A DNA stretch of 64,000 nt from Ligustrum vulgare (taxonomy: Eukaryota; Streptophyta; Magnoliopsida; Lamiales; Oleaceae). Below the pieces are notes generated by a model. That model was not told the origin of the DNA, did not search any database, and saw only the letters and a list, made by a program, of their open reading frames with translations. The stretch lies in contig OY743169.1 in NCBI GenBank assembly GCA_963555705.1, forward strand, positions 9,796,014 to 9,860,013. The letters are read 5' to 3'. Both the position numbers and the translations under genes were made by a program. Shown one piece after another: positions 21,250 to 33,526 of this stretch (position 1 is its first letter; each line of letters starts with the position of its first letter).

Positions 21250-22737
21250 TGTAACATCCCGAAAGATAGAGGACTTGCAATTCAAATATTCCAGGGGTAT
21301 TTTGTAATAAAAGTAAAAAATGTAAGGACTAAATTGATGAAGATCAGAAGTTGAGGGACTTGGTTGCAAAATTCATCACCTGGATTGCATGGGCTAAACA
21401 TCGCGATCTCATGGTTCAGACCCTTAGCGATCGCGGCTCAATGCATAAGTCCAGTAGTGTCATTTCTTTTGGCCCACACTATCGTGTTGGTCAATTTCAG
21501 CCTAGATCTGGAATTTAGTTTTTGTTTTAATTATTTTACCTAAGGATTGTTTTGTTCGGCTTTTTAGGGTTTTTGAGTCTCGAAGTTTTGGGGTATTTAA
21601 ACACCTATTTCACCATTTATCTCAAATCCTAGCCCCCCTTCAATTTTTTCTTCTAGTTTTTAGTTTAGTTTAGTTGTAGTTGCAGTTTTTATTTCCTAGT
21701 TTCTAGCATCCATTGAAGTAGATGAGAAAGAAAAGAAGTGAAAATACAAAGTAAAGTGGAATAATTTTTTGAACAAAATCAAAGGAAGTGCTAAATTTTA
21801 TTATTTTGTATTTTAATCTTTAATTTCTATATTTTCCGAAGTATTTTCATAAACCTTATCCTTTATGTAATATTTATACAATGTGCAATTTTTTAATATT
21901 GGGATGATTGATATAGCTTAACTCAGTTTAAGTAATTATAATATTTTCTTATTGAATTTAAATACTTATTTTCATGTGTGTTTATTATTGAAATTATTTC
22001 ATGTGTTTGATTGATCACTAAATATGTAATTTGTGAAGTGCGTAATGATCGAGAGATATTGTGCATTTTAGATGAAATAAAAAATGCCCTAGGTCATAAT
22101 CTAGAAGATAGAGATATACCCACATCTCTATGTGATCCATTAAGTTATTTTTAATATTTTTGATTGATTTAGTTGACATAGAGATATAGTGGGTTAAATC
22201 AATTGATTTATAACTAATTTCATTCGAGAGAGGATATTAGTTAAAATAAGAAAATCGGGTCTAACATTATAAATGAGTAATTTGTTAATTTTCTTGTTGA
22301 AAAAATTAATTAAGCGAAGGTTAAGTGAAATCATGAATACCAACTATTTAGCCCCTGTTTGATAGAGATTAAAATCAGATTTTTAGCGAATTTTGATAAA
22401 AGTTGATGAGATGTGTGGTTAAAAAATTATGGGACCCATGAAATAAATGGTCATGATTAATTGTTGACTTTGACTTTGATAAAAATCGGATTTATCAGAA
22501 ACTAACGGACGGTTAATCTTTCATTTTCCTTATTCTATTAGAATTTAAAATTAGTTTATTTATCTTTGAACTTACAAAAATCAATATTTTATCGTGTGTT
22601 TTCTTTGTTAAAATTGAATTAACTAGGGCATAATAGAGTATGCAATCGTCGTGATATCGACAATACAAACTCAGAAAGTCCACTTTATTACTTGAATGCG
22701 ATTCATGCACTTGCGATACACACATTTTTAGCGAACA
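21250..22737 (+). mobile_element. Tat/Athila-like LTR, solo copy
   Basis: The stretch begins TGTAACATCCCG and ends TTTTTAGCGAACA. It has a TATA-like GTATTTAAACACC near 21592 and shares its 3' half with 19630-20596 and its last 90 bases with 6365-6450 (opposite strand). The 5-bp flanks tggat and attat do not match, so the left border may belong to another LTR. A Tourist-like MITE (22361-22512) sits inside it. Confidence 0.55.
22361..22512. mobile_element. Tourist-like MITE, family A copy 1
   Basis: It starts GCCCCTGTTTGATAGAGATTAAA and is flanked by TTA on both sides (22358-22360 and 22513-22515), the PIF/Harbinger TSD length. The internal part (AGTTGATGAGATGTGTGG, TTGTTGACTTTGA) matches copies near 27690, 35318 and 46712. 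The right inverted repeat is degenerate. Confidence 0.6.
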
Positions 22738-22887
22738 ATTATACCTAGCTGATCTCCATTACGTTCCTCCGAAATAACTCAGTATTCTCCCATGCTCGAC
22801 GCTTGACAAGTTGATTGACTTGAACCACCAAATATTGATAAAGCCATAAGCCCTCTCCATACCTCTACTGGCAAAGTGTAAACCTTA

Positions 22888-23437
22888 GAGCATCCACATT
22901 GGTTGTGTTAAAATATTTGTCAGTAGATGATGTTAACCAACAGTTAATTTCATGTATACACTGGATATGTTAACTTGTTCGCTAAAATAATCTTTTTAAC
23001 AACATGTTAACTTTCTTGTTAAATTTAACAAACATTTTAACATTTGATGTGACACTCTTGTATTAAATTCTCCAACAGCGTAAATATATCTTATCCCACC
23101 CCTAATCACCACCCACCCACCCACTCACTCACGAACACAGTCCCTTATTTATTTATTTTATTTTTATTTTTCTTTTTCCTTCGTATTTTTTTTAATATTG
23201 AATTTTTTTTATTTCATATTATATGATTTAATGAGATTTTCAAAATGAGTATCATATTAATATATAAATTTTATTATTTTAAAAATAAGTATTTATCATA
23301 TTCTTAGGCTTACCTAAAAATTAACACATCCATTGTGACAATAATAAGTAGTTAACTTTAACATGTGTATGTTCATTTAACATCTATTTTTTTGCCTATG
23401 TGGCTAACTAAATTTAAAACATAAAATGCGGATGCTC
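22888..23437. mobile_element. MITE, family B (GAGCATCCRCATT ends), 550 bp
   Basis: The left end GAGCATCCACATTGG and the right end AATGCGGATGCTC form a 13-bp inverted repeat with one mismatch, flanked by TTA (22885-22887 and 23438-23440). It has no coding capacity. A related right end occurs at 28080-28099. Confidence 0.75.
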
Positions 23438-23440
23438 TTA

Positions 23441-24117
23441 CTGCATTGTATTCGGATGTCTTTTTTGAAGCGAAGGGTCACCCAACAGTTAAGATTCAAT
23501 TTTAAAGCAATTACCAATGTAAGCAGCATAAATAAATGTGCATTTCAATTACAAAAATTCTACTTAGCTCAGAAAGTATGATCGAATGGGTGATCGAAAT
23601 TAGGTGAGTCGTTGATTTTGATTGTGATGTGATGGGCAAAAAAGCAGATGATTAACATGTGTGCAGATGGCAAATTTTCGATCCCAGGTTCGTTTCCTGT
23701 AACATCTCTCTTTCAATTATCCAATGCAAGTACATGAAATAGTACATGATGCGTAATATCAGATGGAAAAAATAAAAAAATGAATAAAATCATACCATAC
23801 TTCCTACTTATATATATAATGGAAGAGCACTTCCTAAAAACAGGTCGTGAAACTTTTCCCTTCTAAACTATAAAATACTTTTGATAATTATACTATTATT
23901 TTGAAATATAAAAATATTCAATATGAGTGTTAAATCGAAGATCTCAACTAGAACTTTAATATGAACTCATAAGTGAGATTCAATTATAAACACATCGTCC
24001 CTAAAATCACATAAAAAGTTAACGGTTAAAGTTTTATTTTGTTCTTTTTACTTTTTTCAATGCCCCACTCTTTCAAAATTATTTTATTTAAGTCCTATAA
24101 TGATATTTATAATTTCT
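23441..24117. other. No gene; weak SINE-like patch near 23640-23715
   Basis: Mostly AT-rich. The bases gatcccaggttcgtttcctg (23681-23700) resemble an RNA polymerase III B box, with a possible A box about 40 bases upstream, but no clear TSD was found. Confidence 0.3.
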
Positions 24118-24120
24118 TAA

Positions 24121-24497
24121 GGCTATGTATGACAGACCAATATGATAAGTTAGCTCATGGCTGAAATGCTAATTGTGAGTTGATAGATGATAACTGATAA
24201 GCAAGCTGATTGAAATAAAAATATTTGGCAAAGCTATCTGAAAAGTCAACTTACAAATACAAAAAGACATAAAAGGATATGTTTAAAATAATATTAAAAA
24301 AATAAAGAGGCTAAAAATGGAATAAAATATGAAAAAATCACAGAGCTTATTTGAAACGCTTGTAAAATAAACAATTGAGATAAAATCTAACTTCTCAAAT
24401 AAGCTCATCAACAAAACAAAGCTTATTTCAGTAGATGAAGCTTATAAACTCTTCAAATAAGTTATAAACTAGCTTATTAGGCTTACCAAACATACTC
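24121..24497. mobile_element. Tourist-like MITE, 377 bp, TSD TAA
   Basis: The ends GGCTATGTATGACAGAC and (inverted) GAGTATGTTTGGTAAGC are imperfect inverted repeats, flanked by TAA at 24118-24120 and 24498-24500. Both arms are rich in AAGCTTAT and AGCTTATTT motifs. Confidence 0.7.
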
Positions 24498-24500
24498 TAA

Positions 24501-26139
24501 CTAAATTCAATATGGTCCAAAATAATTAATTTCAATTCGAGTTGCTTTTTATGAAATTAAAAGAAATGATAAATATTTCAACTTTTTATGTAAATTCAAT
24601 TAAATTGGAATAATTTTTGCAACTTAATATTTTGATCAATTCATTTGTCATTTTAAATTAATTTTATATATTTGCTTGCTCATTTTGTTTATTTATTTAT
24701 TTTTAATACTATAGATTTAAACAATCAAAATATGCAAAATATATAGTACAAAGTTTAACAATTAGTTTAACAAAATTTTATCAAAATAATAAAAATAATG
24801 GCATGTTAGCAAACTTATTCCATCTCAACATAGGACGTGGTCAAACAAGTTAATCTAAAACGTATAAATTTTTTTTTGGTTAATACGACCCTTTAATTAT
24901 TGGGTGAAAAATAAAAGGCCACGTTGTATTTGAAACTATTTGTTTAATATATTTAAATATCAAATAATATGTTAAGATAGTACAAATTCTAATAGTAATA
25001 TTAGGGTAGCGATATATTAATTTGTGATTATCTAGAAATTATATTTTGAAAATATTAATTACGTCAATAATCATTAAAATCGAATATTTATGCAAATAGT
25101 CATTGAAGTTTTTTTTTTTTTTTTTTGATAATAAATCTTTTAAGTTCTTAACTATTACAATTGTGGCCACTTGGTAATAAAATGACCTCTATTAGGTACC
25201 CTTTTTCAGAACCTTTTTTTTTTTTTTTTTATAAAAAAAACTCATTTTCAACCAAAATTATATTAATAAAATAATCTATATAATATATAAATTCAAAAAA
25301 TTCCTATTGCTTAAAAAACTATTCTCTTAAAAATTACCGTTACAAACTACATTATTTGAAACAATATGTCTCAAACAGGGGCTCAAGTACACATGATCCA
25401 AAAAATTAATATTATAAAACTCATTTTGTACATAATGAAAGCTCAAATAAGGACTAAATATGTTCACAAGAGAAAAACGTAATACATAAAAACGAGAGCA
25501 CCTCCCAAAATCCTGATTTAAAATATTCAAATTGAATGTAGATTTTTAAATAGCTTATATTCTAGGACCTGAAACTTCTTGATCCGTCTTTCTCTCTTGA
25601 AAAATTCATTACAATTTTTTTTAAAAATCATAAAAATAAAATTTTTGTCAATATCACGTAAATATATATATTTTTTAAATATAAAATGAAATAAAAAAAA
25701 ATCATCAATCAACTGAGCATATAACACATATATATTTATTTTTTTACTTATTACAAATTCTATTTTAAAATAATTTTATTTTCCCATTTTAAACCTATCA
25801 AGCGCACCCTAAAAATATAACCAAATGAACCATCTTTTGAACTATTTCTTTACAAGTATTAACTTTAAGCGAGAAAATAAAATATGAAAAAAGATAAGGA
25901 AAATATATATTTTTTCCATATATATCTCCTTGATTCAAATTTCAAATTGAGATTTTGGCAATCTCAAGAAATCCCCCATAAAATGCCCTTTCAGATTTCA
26001 TTTCAGACACGCACTCTTACCTCGTTTCATAATCAGACTGTGTTTCCACCTGAAATTGACTCAAATCCCCCAAATTTTCACAAAATAACAAATAGAATTT
26101 GAGCTACGAATTCTGAATCACACTCACACCCCAGAAATA
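24501..26139. other. AT-rich intergenic stretch and promoter region of the trihelix gene
   Basis: There is no gene-like open frame. Poly-T and poly-A runs are frequent (25107-25125, 25215-25230). The last 250 bases before 26140 should hold the promoter and 5'UTR of the next gene. TA-rich stretches near 25900-25925 are possible TATA sites, but none stands out. Confidence 0.45.
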
Positions 26140-29100
26140 ATGTATAGCAATTTTGGGAATGCCAACCACCACCCCACCATCAGTACCACCACCGCAAGAA
26201 ACCCCAGTGCCTACCACCAGCACCACCATCTCATCACGATTCCTCTTCCTGCTCCTCCTTTGCAACCTTTCAGCACCTCATGCGGTAGTGGCGGTGGTGA
26301 TGAGTTTCCGACGAGGGATGAGAGATTTCCTCTGTGGAGCAACCAAGAAACAAGTGATTTTATTGAAATCAGGGCCCAGTTTGATGGGGACTTGGCCACA
26401 CCAAAGTGGAACAAGAATCTGTGGGAAATGGTGTCCTACAGATTGAATGAGAAGGGTTACAGGAGAACTCCTGACCAGTGCAAACGCAAGTGGGAAAATC
26501 TTGTCAACAGATACAAGGTATGTTCATGCATGCATTTGATGAATTTGTATTTACTCATTTTTATATCTTTGATTTAATAATTTCCATGAATTGATGGTGC
26601 AATTGGAAACTTGGGTGTTAAAATCAGATTCATTAATAAATTTCCTCTCCATTTTTTTTTTTTGGGGTGGGGGGGGGGGGGGGGGGTTATTGTTCTTTAA
26701 TTTTCTGCAATGTGAAAGCTTGGTGTTGGATGCTTGACTTTTTGGATGGTCATGACTCGTGAGGCTATTTTGACAGCGTGGAACTGGAAATTTTGAAAAA
26801 TGATTTCAAAACTGTATAGAATCATTTCCAATGACGTTGTACCAATTGCTGCTACCTAAGTCCAAGTGCGGTCGATTTTTTGAATTTTTAATATTTTTAA
26901 AGCTCTTTAGTTGGTGAAAATGAAGTTATAGTTCTTGAAACTAGAATATCTTTATCTTAAGTCCAACTATAAATATAAGGTACCAAAGCTGGTAATGGAG
27001 ATACGAGGTTCTCAATTGTGATGGAAAAAACCGTAAGATTTGTGGTTTTTGATTAAATTTTGGAGTGCGGGAGTCACAAAAATATTGATAGTAATTTGCA
27101 AATAGGTTAGACAATATCCGTTTTCATAGTTCCCATTTTTCATGGGTTATGACCTTTTCTTGAAATCTGATTGTGTTTGCCTTTTCGTTTTCGTTTTTAG
27201 TAAAGATCCTCTCAAAATTTATGACCCCATGGGAAAAATGACAAGTCCTATTAATCAAGGGTTTCTTCAGATTTTGCTTTATGCGTCGGTTTTACAAGAC
27301 TTGTTGTAACTTGCTATCATATCAATGTAAGAATCAAAGCCCCAGCCAAATCGATCTGCAATGTGGCAACTAGCAAAAATGCCTTCTGTGTTAGTTTGAT
27401 ACTTCGGATTTCTGAAATTGAAAGGTTATCACGGCATCATTATATTTGTGTTTCACTGTTAATTATTAGTTTGAAGCTTGGGTTGTCAGTCAAGCTATTT
27501 GCCGGTGTGTGGTTAGATTACTTTTTCTCTCATGAGATTGGACCCACAACTTTTACTACTTTTACCCACCTAGACCTTCCACAATGGATATGTTCTTAAT
27601 ATTTGCTAGCTAAATTTTCCCACAGAGATAATAAAATGAATGCTAATTGCCACAAATACATGTTTAGTTAGCTTGTGCTTGACTATCACATTGGATTAGT
27701 ATGTAAATTAAAATTGAGTTTTTAGTAGATTTTGATAGAAGTTGATGAAATATGAACTTGAAAAGTTGTGAGTCCTGAGAAATGTGTCGTTAAAATTAAG
27801 TATTGATTTTGATTTAGATTAAAATCTGAATTTTAATCAGTACCAAAAAGGGGCATATACATCATATATACACATATATATTTCTTGTTTGACGTATGTG
27901 AGATTGTAACAAAAAAGAAAGAGTAATTAAATGCCACATGAGCTTGTTGAAATGCTAGCTAAAGTTAGCAAACAAGTTACCTTATGGCACAAAAAGATTG
28001 TCTTAGCTATTATATTAAAACATCCATTGGAGCTATAACTTTGACTTGTATCAAACATATGAATAAACGTGTGAATTAACACATCCATTGCGGATGCTCT
28101 TATTATGCATACATTTCGTAGGACCCACAACTTATACTCTTACAAAAGCTTTGCCTAATATTAGAGCTCCCTGCAATGTCATACCATTGGACATCAAACT
28201 CATTATATTTAGTTGGGTTGGTGTTCGCAATCTCTTGTTTAAGAAATGGTGTAAGAATATCTTGTTAGCACTTTTATGTATTAACCAAGACTTCGTAGGA
28301 AAAACACGAAAAAAGATAAGAGCATACAAATGGACAGAGAGAGAAAGAGCGAGCGCGAGACTTAGTGTGCTTGAATGTGTAGAGTCGGAAGGAATGCAAA
28401 AGAACTTATTTTGCGCAAGACAATAGTCTAGATCCAGTTGAAAATTATCTTATTCTAGCATCATCTTTAGTGACTCATGATCTACTCTGCAAGGAAGCTG
28501 TTATTGATGATGACACAATCCAATAACTTTAAACGCAGCATCAGCCATATTTCGAGTTTTTCATAATGAATTTCCATTAGCTTATAATCTTAGGTTCTTC
28601 CTGATTTATATACAGGGAGAAGAAATATCTGATCTAGATAATGGTCCCCGATGTCCATTCTTTGATGAGCTGCATGCCCTTTTCACAGCAAGGGGCAATG
28701 ATATGCAGCAATTTCAACACAGCTACGAGGCTGGTTTGACGAAAGGAAGGAAGAGGCTTAAAACAATTATGGGACATCAATCCTCAGACAAACTCTCTGA
28801 AGAAGAGGATGATGATAGTGAGACTGATCGAACAGAAACTGTTGCTCCAAAAAGAAATGCCGGGAAAGGAAAGCGTCAAAAAACAGGACATACAAATGCG
28901 GACAATAATGACAGCGTTCTCAGTGTGTTCAACGAGATACTGCAGGATTTTTCTCGCCACCAGCAGACAATCGATATGCTGTGGAGTGAGTCCATGGGAA
29001 AATGTGCCCAGCAGAGGGCGATTTTTGAGCAGGAATGGCGTCAAACGATGGAAAGACTCGAAAGAGAGAGGATAATGAGAGAACAGGCTTGGTGGGAGTG

Positions 29101-29200
29101 GGAAGAACAAATGAGGATGAAAGAAGAGAGTCGAGCAGTGAAGACGGATATCCTGTTGACAACACTTCTGAATAAACTCATCCACGAAGACGATTGTTGA
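26140..29200 (+). CDS. Trihelix (GT) transcription factor, two exons
   Basis: This is a plant DNA-binding protein acting in the nucleus; trihelix factors bind GT elements in light, stress and developmental promoters. Exon 1 is 26140-26517 (126 codons), the intron 26518-28615 (gta...cag, 2098 nt, phase 0), and exon 2 28616-29200. The protein is 320 aa. A His/Pro/Ser-rich N-terminus precedes the trihelix domain (about residues 62-126), with the three spaced tryptophans W66, W95 and W118 and the CKRKWENLVNRYK helix. Exon 2 continues with a PFFDELHALF helix (the fourth helix of GT factors), an acidic patch, a Lys/Arg-rich likely nuclear signal (KRNAGKGKRQK) and a C-terminal coiled coil rich in Arg/Glu/Gln (about 250-310). 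The layout matches the GT-3-like subgroup, but I cannot name the orthologue. The intron holds two MITEs and a poly-G run near 26665. Confidence 0.9.
27690..27854. mobile_element. Family A MITE copy 2, in the trihelix intron
   Basis: The internal motifs gattttgatagaagttgatg and aaaagttgtgagtcc and the right end attttaatcagtaccaaaaaggggc match the copies at 46712 and 35318. The left end is eroded, so no clean TSD can be given. Confidence 0.55.
27930..28099. mobile_element. Family B MITE, deleted copy, in the trihelix intron
   Basis: The right end ATTGCGGATGCTC followed by TTA (28100-28102) matches the right end of the 550-bp element at 22888-23437. The left end near 27930 is poorly preserved. 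Confidence 0.45.
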
Positions 29201-31002
29201 GACATGATACGTCTAGACAAAGGTTGTCTGATTTTAGTTTTCATCATATACATTGGTGGTATACATAGACGTAAAGAGACACATTTGCATAGGTGACTGG
29301 CTTTGAAGTTTGAACAGTGAGAGTCAACGTTATAAATATGTTTTAATTTCAAGAGTATTTTTGTCTTGAAGGTTGTTTGATTTTATCTAATACTTGAGAC
29401 CCGTTGGATTTTTTATTCCTCTCTGTATTTTTCCTGTGCGCTTCGATCTTCTGCTTTCCGGTGCTATGTGTGTAATGCGAGTGGGCGCTTCTTTGGCTAA
29501 CCTTAAACAAGGACAATTTGCGCACATAAAGTATAGGTTGAGGTCCTCCATACCAAAAACCGCCTTAGGTCAGGGTGTATTTGCGCCAAATTCCCATATG
29601 AAAAACAACTTTCTTCACATGATTAGGAAGCGTTAAACAGTTTAAATTATAAATAAATAGAATTAAATGATGGATAAGTGGATTATATTGTGGATAATGT
29701 TCTAAGAATGCAGAAGCATCTAGACGTGAAGTTGATCTTGTCATCTAATCATCACATTTTATTCATTTTAAATTAAAAATAATGCATGTGATTTATCAAA
29801 TGTATAGTGTTTAATTTATATATTATATAAAAACAACCGAGATTCTGAATTCCTTATTTGGAACAAGAATTTCAGTTGGAAAGATTCTTTTTTTAAATCT
29901 ATTAACTGTTTTTTTTTTTTAAAATGATCGATCATTTTTTTTTAATTAGACATGGGCAGTTTTTTTTAGTGGTTGGTTTATGTTAGGGGTTCCTTTTGAT
30001 AATGGATAGTTACATATGGCATTTTTGAATTAGTGCTTTGCTAAATAAGTGAAATATCAGTGTTCTATTACAAAAAATTATTCCCAACCGAATTCTGTTT
30101 TACTTTTTTTTTTTTTACCTGCATGAACCCATCAAATTTTTTGCATCCCCATCTTTCCTGCACAATTAATTATTTTTGTCAACCATTTACATACAACAAG
30201 AAAATGCAAACGTCCTTACTCAAAGACTCAGGCGGCCAGGAAATGTGTTTTTGAACAACGCCATAGCAACGCACAACTTGGAGCTTCTTCAAGTGGAAAA
30301 TGGGTAAAATTACCTCTTTTCATTCTGTTTAAATTATACAACAGTAATCACCATCTGTTTTTCTGTTTTATCATGGGCAATAGAATTCAAGCCACTGTTG
30401 AAATGTTGCATAGCAAATGATTTACTTATTATTATTGGTGTGGGTGACAAAAGCTTTCCTACATAAATATTCCATTTCAAGAGCTTTTCAGAAACCAACT
30501 GTAAGCATAATTCAGTCTGGTTGATTTACCACATTCAAAATTTAAAGGAGAAATACACTCTCCATGTATTTCTTAGCTATACAAATTCAGCCGTCAATAT
30601 AATTACTATATTTTTTATGAGGTCATTATTTATATTGATTATTATGCAATTACCACCTACTGAAAAGCAACTACAATCACGTCTCATATATTCAAATCTA
30701 AAATTCAATTATATTGCACAGGTTTTGACTTGTTAGGTTGATTAGCAAAATGTTATTTTTCTTATAAAAAACTTATTTAATTGTTAAAGAGGTTTATCAT
30801 TCAATTTATAAGATTTTGGGATATATATTTAAACAAAGTAACTTAATAATAATAAAAAGAATGAAAATAGGAAAAGATTTTTCACGATTTCAATCTGTTT
30901 TCTTTTTTATGATTTGTACATGTTAGACAAAGTGTATTTTAATGCGAGTAGAGTATTAACGTTTCATAAACTGTATGAGACGATATTTTTTTTGTTTTGT
31001 AC
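29201..31002. other. 3' flank of the trihelix gene; no further gene seen
   Basis: The first few hundred bases are the likely 3'UTR. The open frame 29394-29636 has no recognisable domain and no gene context. The rest is AT-rich with poly-T runs near 29930 and 30105. Confidence 0.45.
30944..30990 (+). repeat. Direct repeat, left copy (flanks the small gene)
   Basis: The block gtagagtattaacgtttcat followed by a-actgtatg-gacga recurs at 31523-31564 with about three differences. The two copies are about 577 bp apart and bracket the two-exon gene at 31003-31414. Confidence 0.8.
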
Positions 31003-31414
31003 ATGTCAAATGAGGTGCATTATGAGATCTCAATGAAAGATGATGAAATTTTGTATCAAGAATTTGTTCAGAGGATGAACTTCAACAAAATGAAGGTAAA
31101 CATGCAAATTCTTAATGTGTATTATAAATAATGGTATTTCAAATTTTTGGTCAATACTTTTTTTAACGATAATGTCAATTCCACATAATTTATAGATGGG
31201 AAAGAAGGTGAAATGCCACAAGTACAGTAGGAGTCGTCCATCTGAAGGATGGAATTTCATGGTGGAGAAACTGGGCTCCGAAGGCAAACGAGGTAATGGA
31301 GGTGGCTGGAAATTCATTAGCATAGCCGATAGCTCCAGCAGGCCTTTGAATGAATTTGAGAAGATGTTTGTGAAGAGAGAGACTCCTCGTCGGCGAAGAA
31401 AGATCCTCCCATGA
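31003..31414 (+). CDS. Small two-exon protein of unknown function (103 aa)
   Basis: I do not recognise this protein. The best model starts at ATG 31003, with exon 1 31003-31095, a 100-nt intron 31096-31195 (gtaaac...ttatag, phase 0) and exon 2 31196-31414. The short exon 1 encodes an acidic segment (KDDEILYQEFVQRM). Exon 2 encodes a basic, Gly/Lys-rich segment with EGWNFMVEKLGSEGKR, GGGWKFIS and SRPLNEFEKMFVKRE, ending in PRRRRKILP, which could be a nuclear signal. The composition is gene-like and the splice sites are good. It may be a real short gene, the 3' exons of a longer gene, or a gene fragment captured by a transposon: direct repeats flank it and a Helitron 3' end lies 1.4 kb downstream. 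Confidence 0.55.
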
Positions 31415-31520
31415 TATTCTACGTGAGCGATCGATTGGATGGTATTGTATTGGCTTCTCATTTTGTGGTATATGAGTTTCTTGAACCATATTTTCATTTG
31501 TGGGTACAAAACAAAAAATA

Positions 31521-31567
31521 CAAGTAGAGTATTAACGTTTCATAGACTGTATGTGACGAGATTTTAA
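31521..31567 (+). repeat. Direct repeat, right copy
   Basis: This is the second copy of the block at 30944-30990. It lies about 110 bp after the stop codon of the small gene. Confidence 0.8.
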
Positions 31568-31900
31568 TGCGACAAAAATGGGATTACTTGAAGAAACTTA
31601 AATAAATAACTTCTTTCACATACCGATTATACTGTCATATTTTATACTAATTTTTGAAAAAATCCAAATAAATTCGGAAGAAATACAGAGGATTAAGGTA
31701 AAAATGAACTTTTTTTTCTTCATGCTACAATGTGTATACATTGTCCACTGAAATTGTATTTGATTTCAAATGTGAAGTTCAATATCATGCCTTATTTACG
31801 AACAAATTTATTTTGTAAATATATATTACACGAAAAGGGTTGGGAGATCTATGGATGATGGCATATGTTGAAGAAGGTAATGGTTATCTTCTAACGGACC

Positions 31901-32036
31901 ATGCTATTTGAATACACAGAATGTTACCCAGTGTGTCACCCCCTTACATGAGGTGTGGGGGAATACATGAGGCTCCACACACCCTATATGAAGGAGGTAG
32001 CACATAAGGTGATAAACTTGGATGTTCAAATAGCAT
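31901..32036. mobile_element. Short MITE (136 bp) with TGCTATTTGAA ends
   Basis: The ends ATGCTATTTGAAT (31901-31913) and GTTCAAATAGCAT (32024-32036) are inverted repeats with one mismatch. The inside holds further palindromic pieces (GTGTCACCCCC / GTGTGGGGG and CTCCACACACCC). The single-stranded form would be highly folded. Confidence 0.65.
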
Positions 32037-32817
32037 TATTCTCTTCAAACAAGGGTTGGCAGGGGTGTAATATGTGATAGGGTTGAGTGAATATATGTGA
32101 GTTTATATATGACAACCTAGAAGCTTCTTAAAGTTTCATGTATTTTACCTTTTTTTCCTCCTCTTTCAAACATTTGCATAACCAACTCGGTAATATTTCA
32201 ATTTTTTTTTTTTTAAATGTACTCATCAATAGTTTGTACTTTGTCGTAAGAAAACAAAAATTATATAATACTAAAATAAAAATCTATTACTGAAATGAAT
32301 TGTTAATTATCATGTAGAAAGTTAATGTCTGTTATAAACTTAATTGTTTTTAGAGAAAAAGTTATTTATATGTGTTAATTATGTATTCAATTTTTGCAAA
32401 ATTTATTTTTTAAATAAAAAAATATTGTTAAATCATATTTATATATAAGAATGGATTATTCATGTAAATTTAATTTACTGTGCATATACTTTATACCGTG
32501 AGACTTTAATAAATATTTCATTATAATTTTATTGTTATTTTATGAAACAAGTTATTAGAATTAGATTCATTATATATTGTTTCGTACATTCATTGACCAA
32601 AGTTAATTTATTCATTTTGTACTTCAAATATCTTAATCATATGCTTGAAAGCGAATTTTGATTTAATGATTTTCTATGGGTGAAATAATTTTTTCTAAGA
32701 AACAACAGAATACTTGGACTTAGGAGATCATTTTGGTTTGATCTGAACTAACTTTTGTTAATTTTTTCTTATTTTCTCAGCATTGACCGAAAATGTTTTC
32801 ATTGACAATTTAATTTG

Positions 32818-32845
32818 TCCGTGCATCGCACGGATGTAGATCTAG
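32818..32845 (+). mobile_element. Helitron 3' terminus (hairpin plus CTAG)
   Basis: TCCGTGC-ATC-GCACGGA forms a perfect 7-bp stem with a 3-nt loop, and CTAG follows 7 bases later (32842-32845), then T. A short GC hairpin just before CTRR is the hallmark of a Helitron 3' end. The element extends leftward. I could not fix the 5' TC end, so its content is unknown, and it could include the small gene at 31003. Confidence 0.7.
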
Positions 32846-33058
32846 TTGTTTATTTATAAATATGAACGAGTGGGTCTATTTGGTACCTTATTGTTACATT
32901 TTTTCACGAAAAAAGTTAAAGATTTTTTTTATTCTCAAACTTAATTTTAATCACGCATTATTTTAAGAAGATAAATTTGATAGTGAACATATAATATTTA
33001 TCTTTAGATTCTTTACTCATATTCTATACAAAAACTGTTTTCAGAAAATCATTTCTCA

Positions 33059-33082
33059 AATAAAATAAAATAAAATAAAATG
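33059..33082. repeat. (AAAAT)n short tandem repeat
   Basis: Four to five copies of AAAAT occur in a row. Confidence 0.8.
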
Positions 33083-33269
33083 AAAAGGTACATAATAATT
33101 TGAAATGATTTACTGGCCAAGTTTTGCCGTTGAAAATCATAAGACGTCTTTGCCCCAGCCGATCAGCGGTTTATTAGCGTACGTTCAGCACAATTAGGTC
33201 ATTTCACGCTTATCCATCTTCCGACTTCCTGTGTGCCATGCCGTTCTCACACGAGTGACACAACACAGG

Positions 33270-33526
33270 TGTCGGTCGCACGTGCCACTTCCACTCCATT
33301 ATCACGTCCTTGGATGAAACCCCTTCTCTCTCTAAGTTCTTCACTCGAATCCAACACTCCACCTGCTTCATATATATATACAGTATATATATCTCTAGAG
33401 AGGGAAAGAGAGGGATCTTCAATTTAACGGTTCAATACTCGATTACTTTCCTTCTCTATCACTCTCTCGTAGTCTAGCAGCTGCAATTATACGGATCAAA
33501 TCTGCCACCGCTACTGTCACCGACAG
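33270..33526 (+). promoter_or_regulatory. Promoter-like region and candidate 5'UTR leader exon
   Basis: A G-box core CACGTG (33279-33284) lies about 85 bp before a TATA-rich stretch (33369-33392). A pyrimidine-rich leader-like stretch follows and ends in CGACAG|GTACTT, a good splice donor at 33527. No long ORF starts here. A second possible leader exon is 34480-34507 (ttttcag|ggaggc ... gaatg|ggtatg). The next coding start on this strand is the FEI-type kinase at 46407, which has a possible acceptor at 46341-46344 (ccacag). I infer this may be the kinase's 5' end; it is not proven. Confidence 0.4.

Noticed and set aside
23640..23715. Second SINE
   Set aside because: A B-box-like motif is present, but the A box is weak and no TSD was found.
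29394..29636. 80-codon frame after the trihelix gene
   Set aside because: No recognisable domain, no splice context and a likely 3'UTR position.
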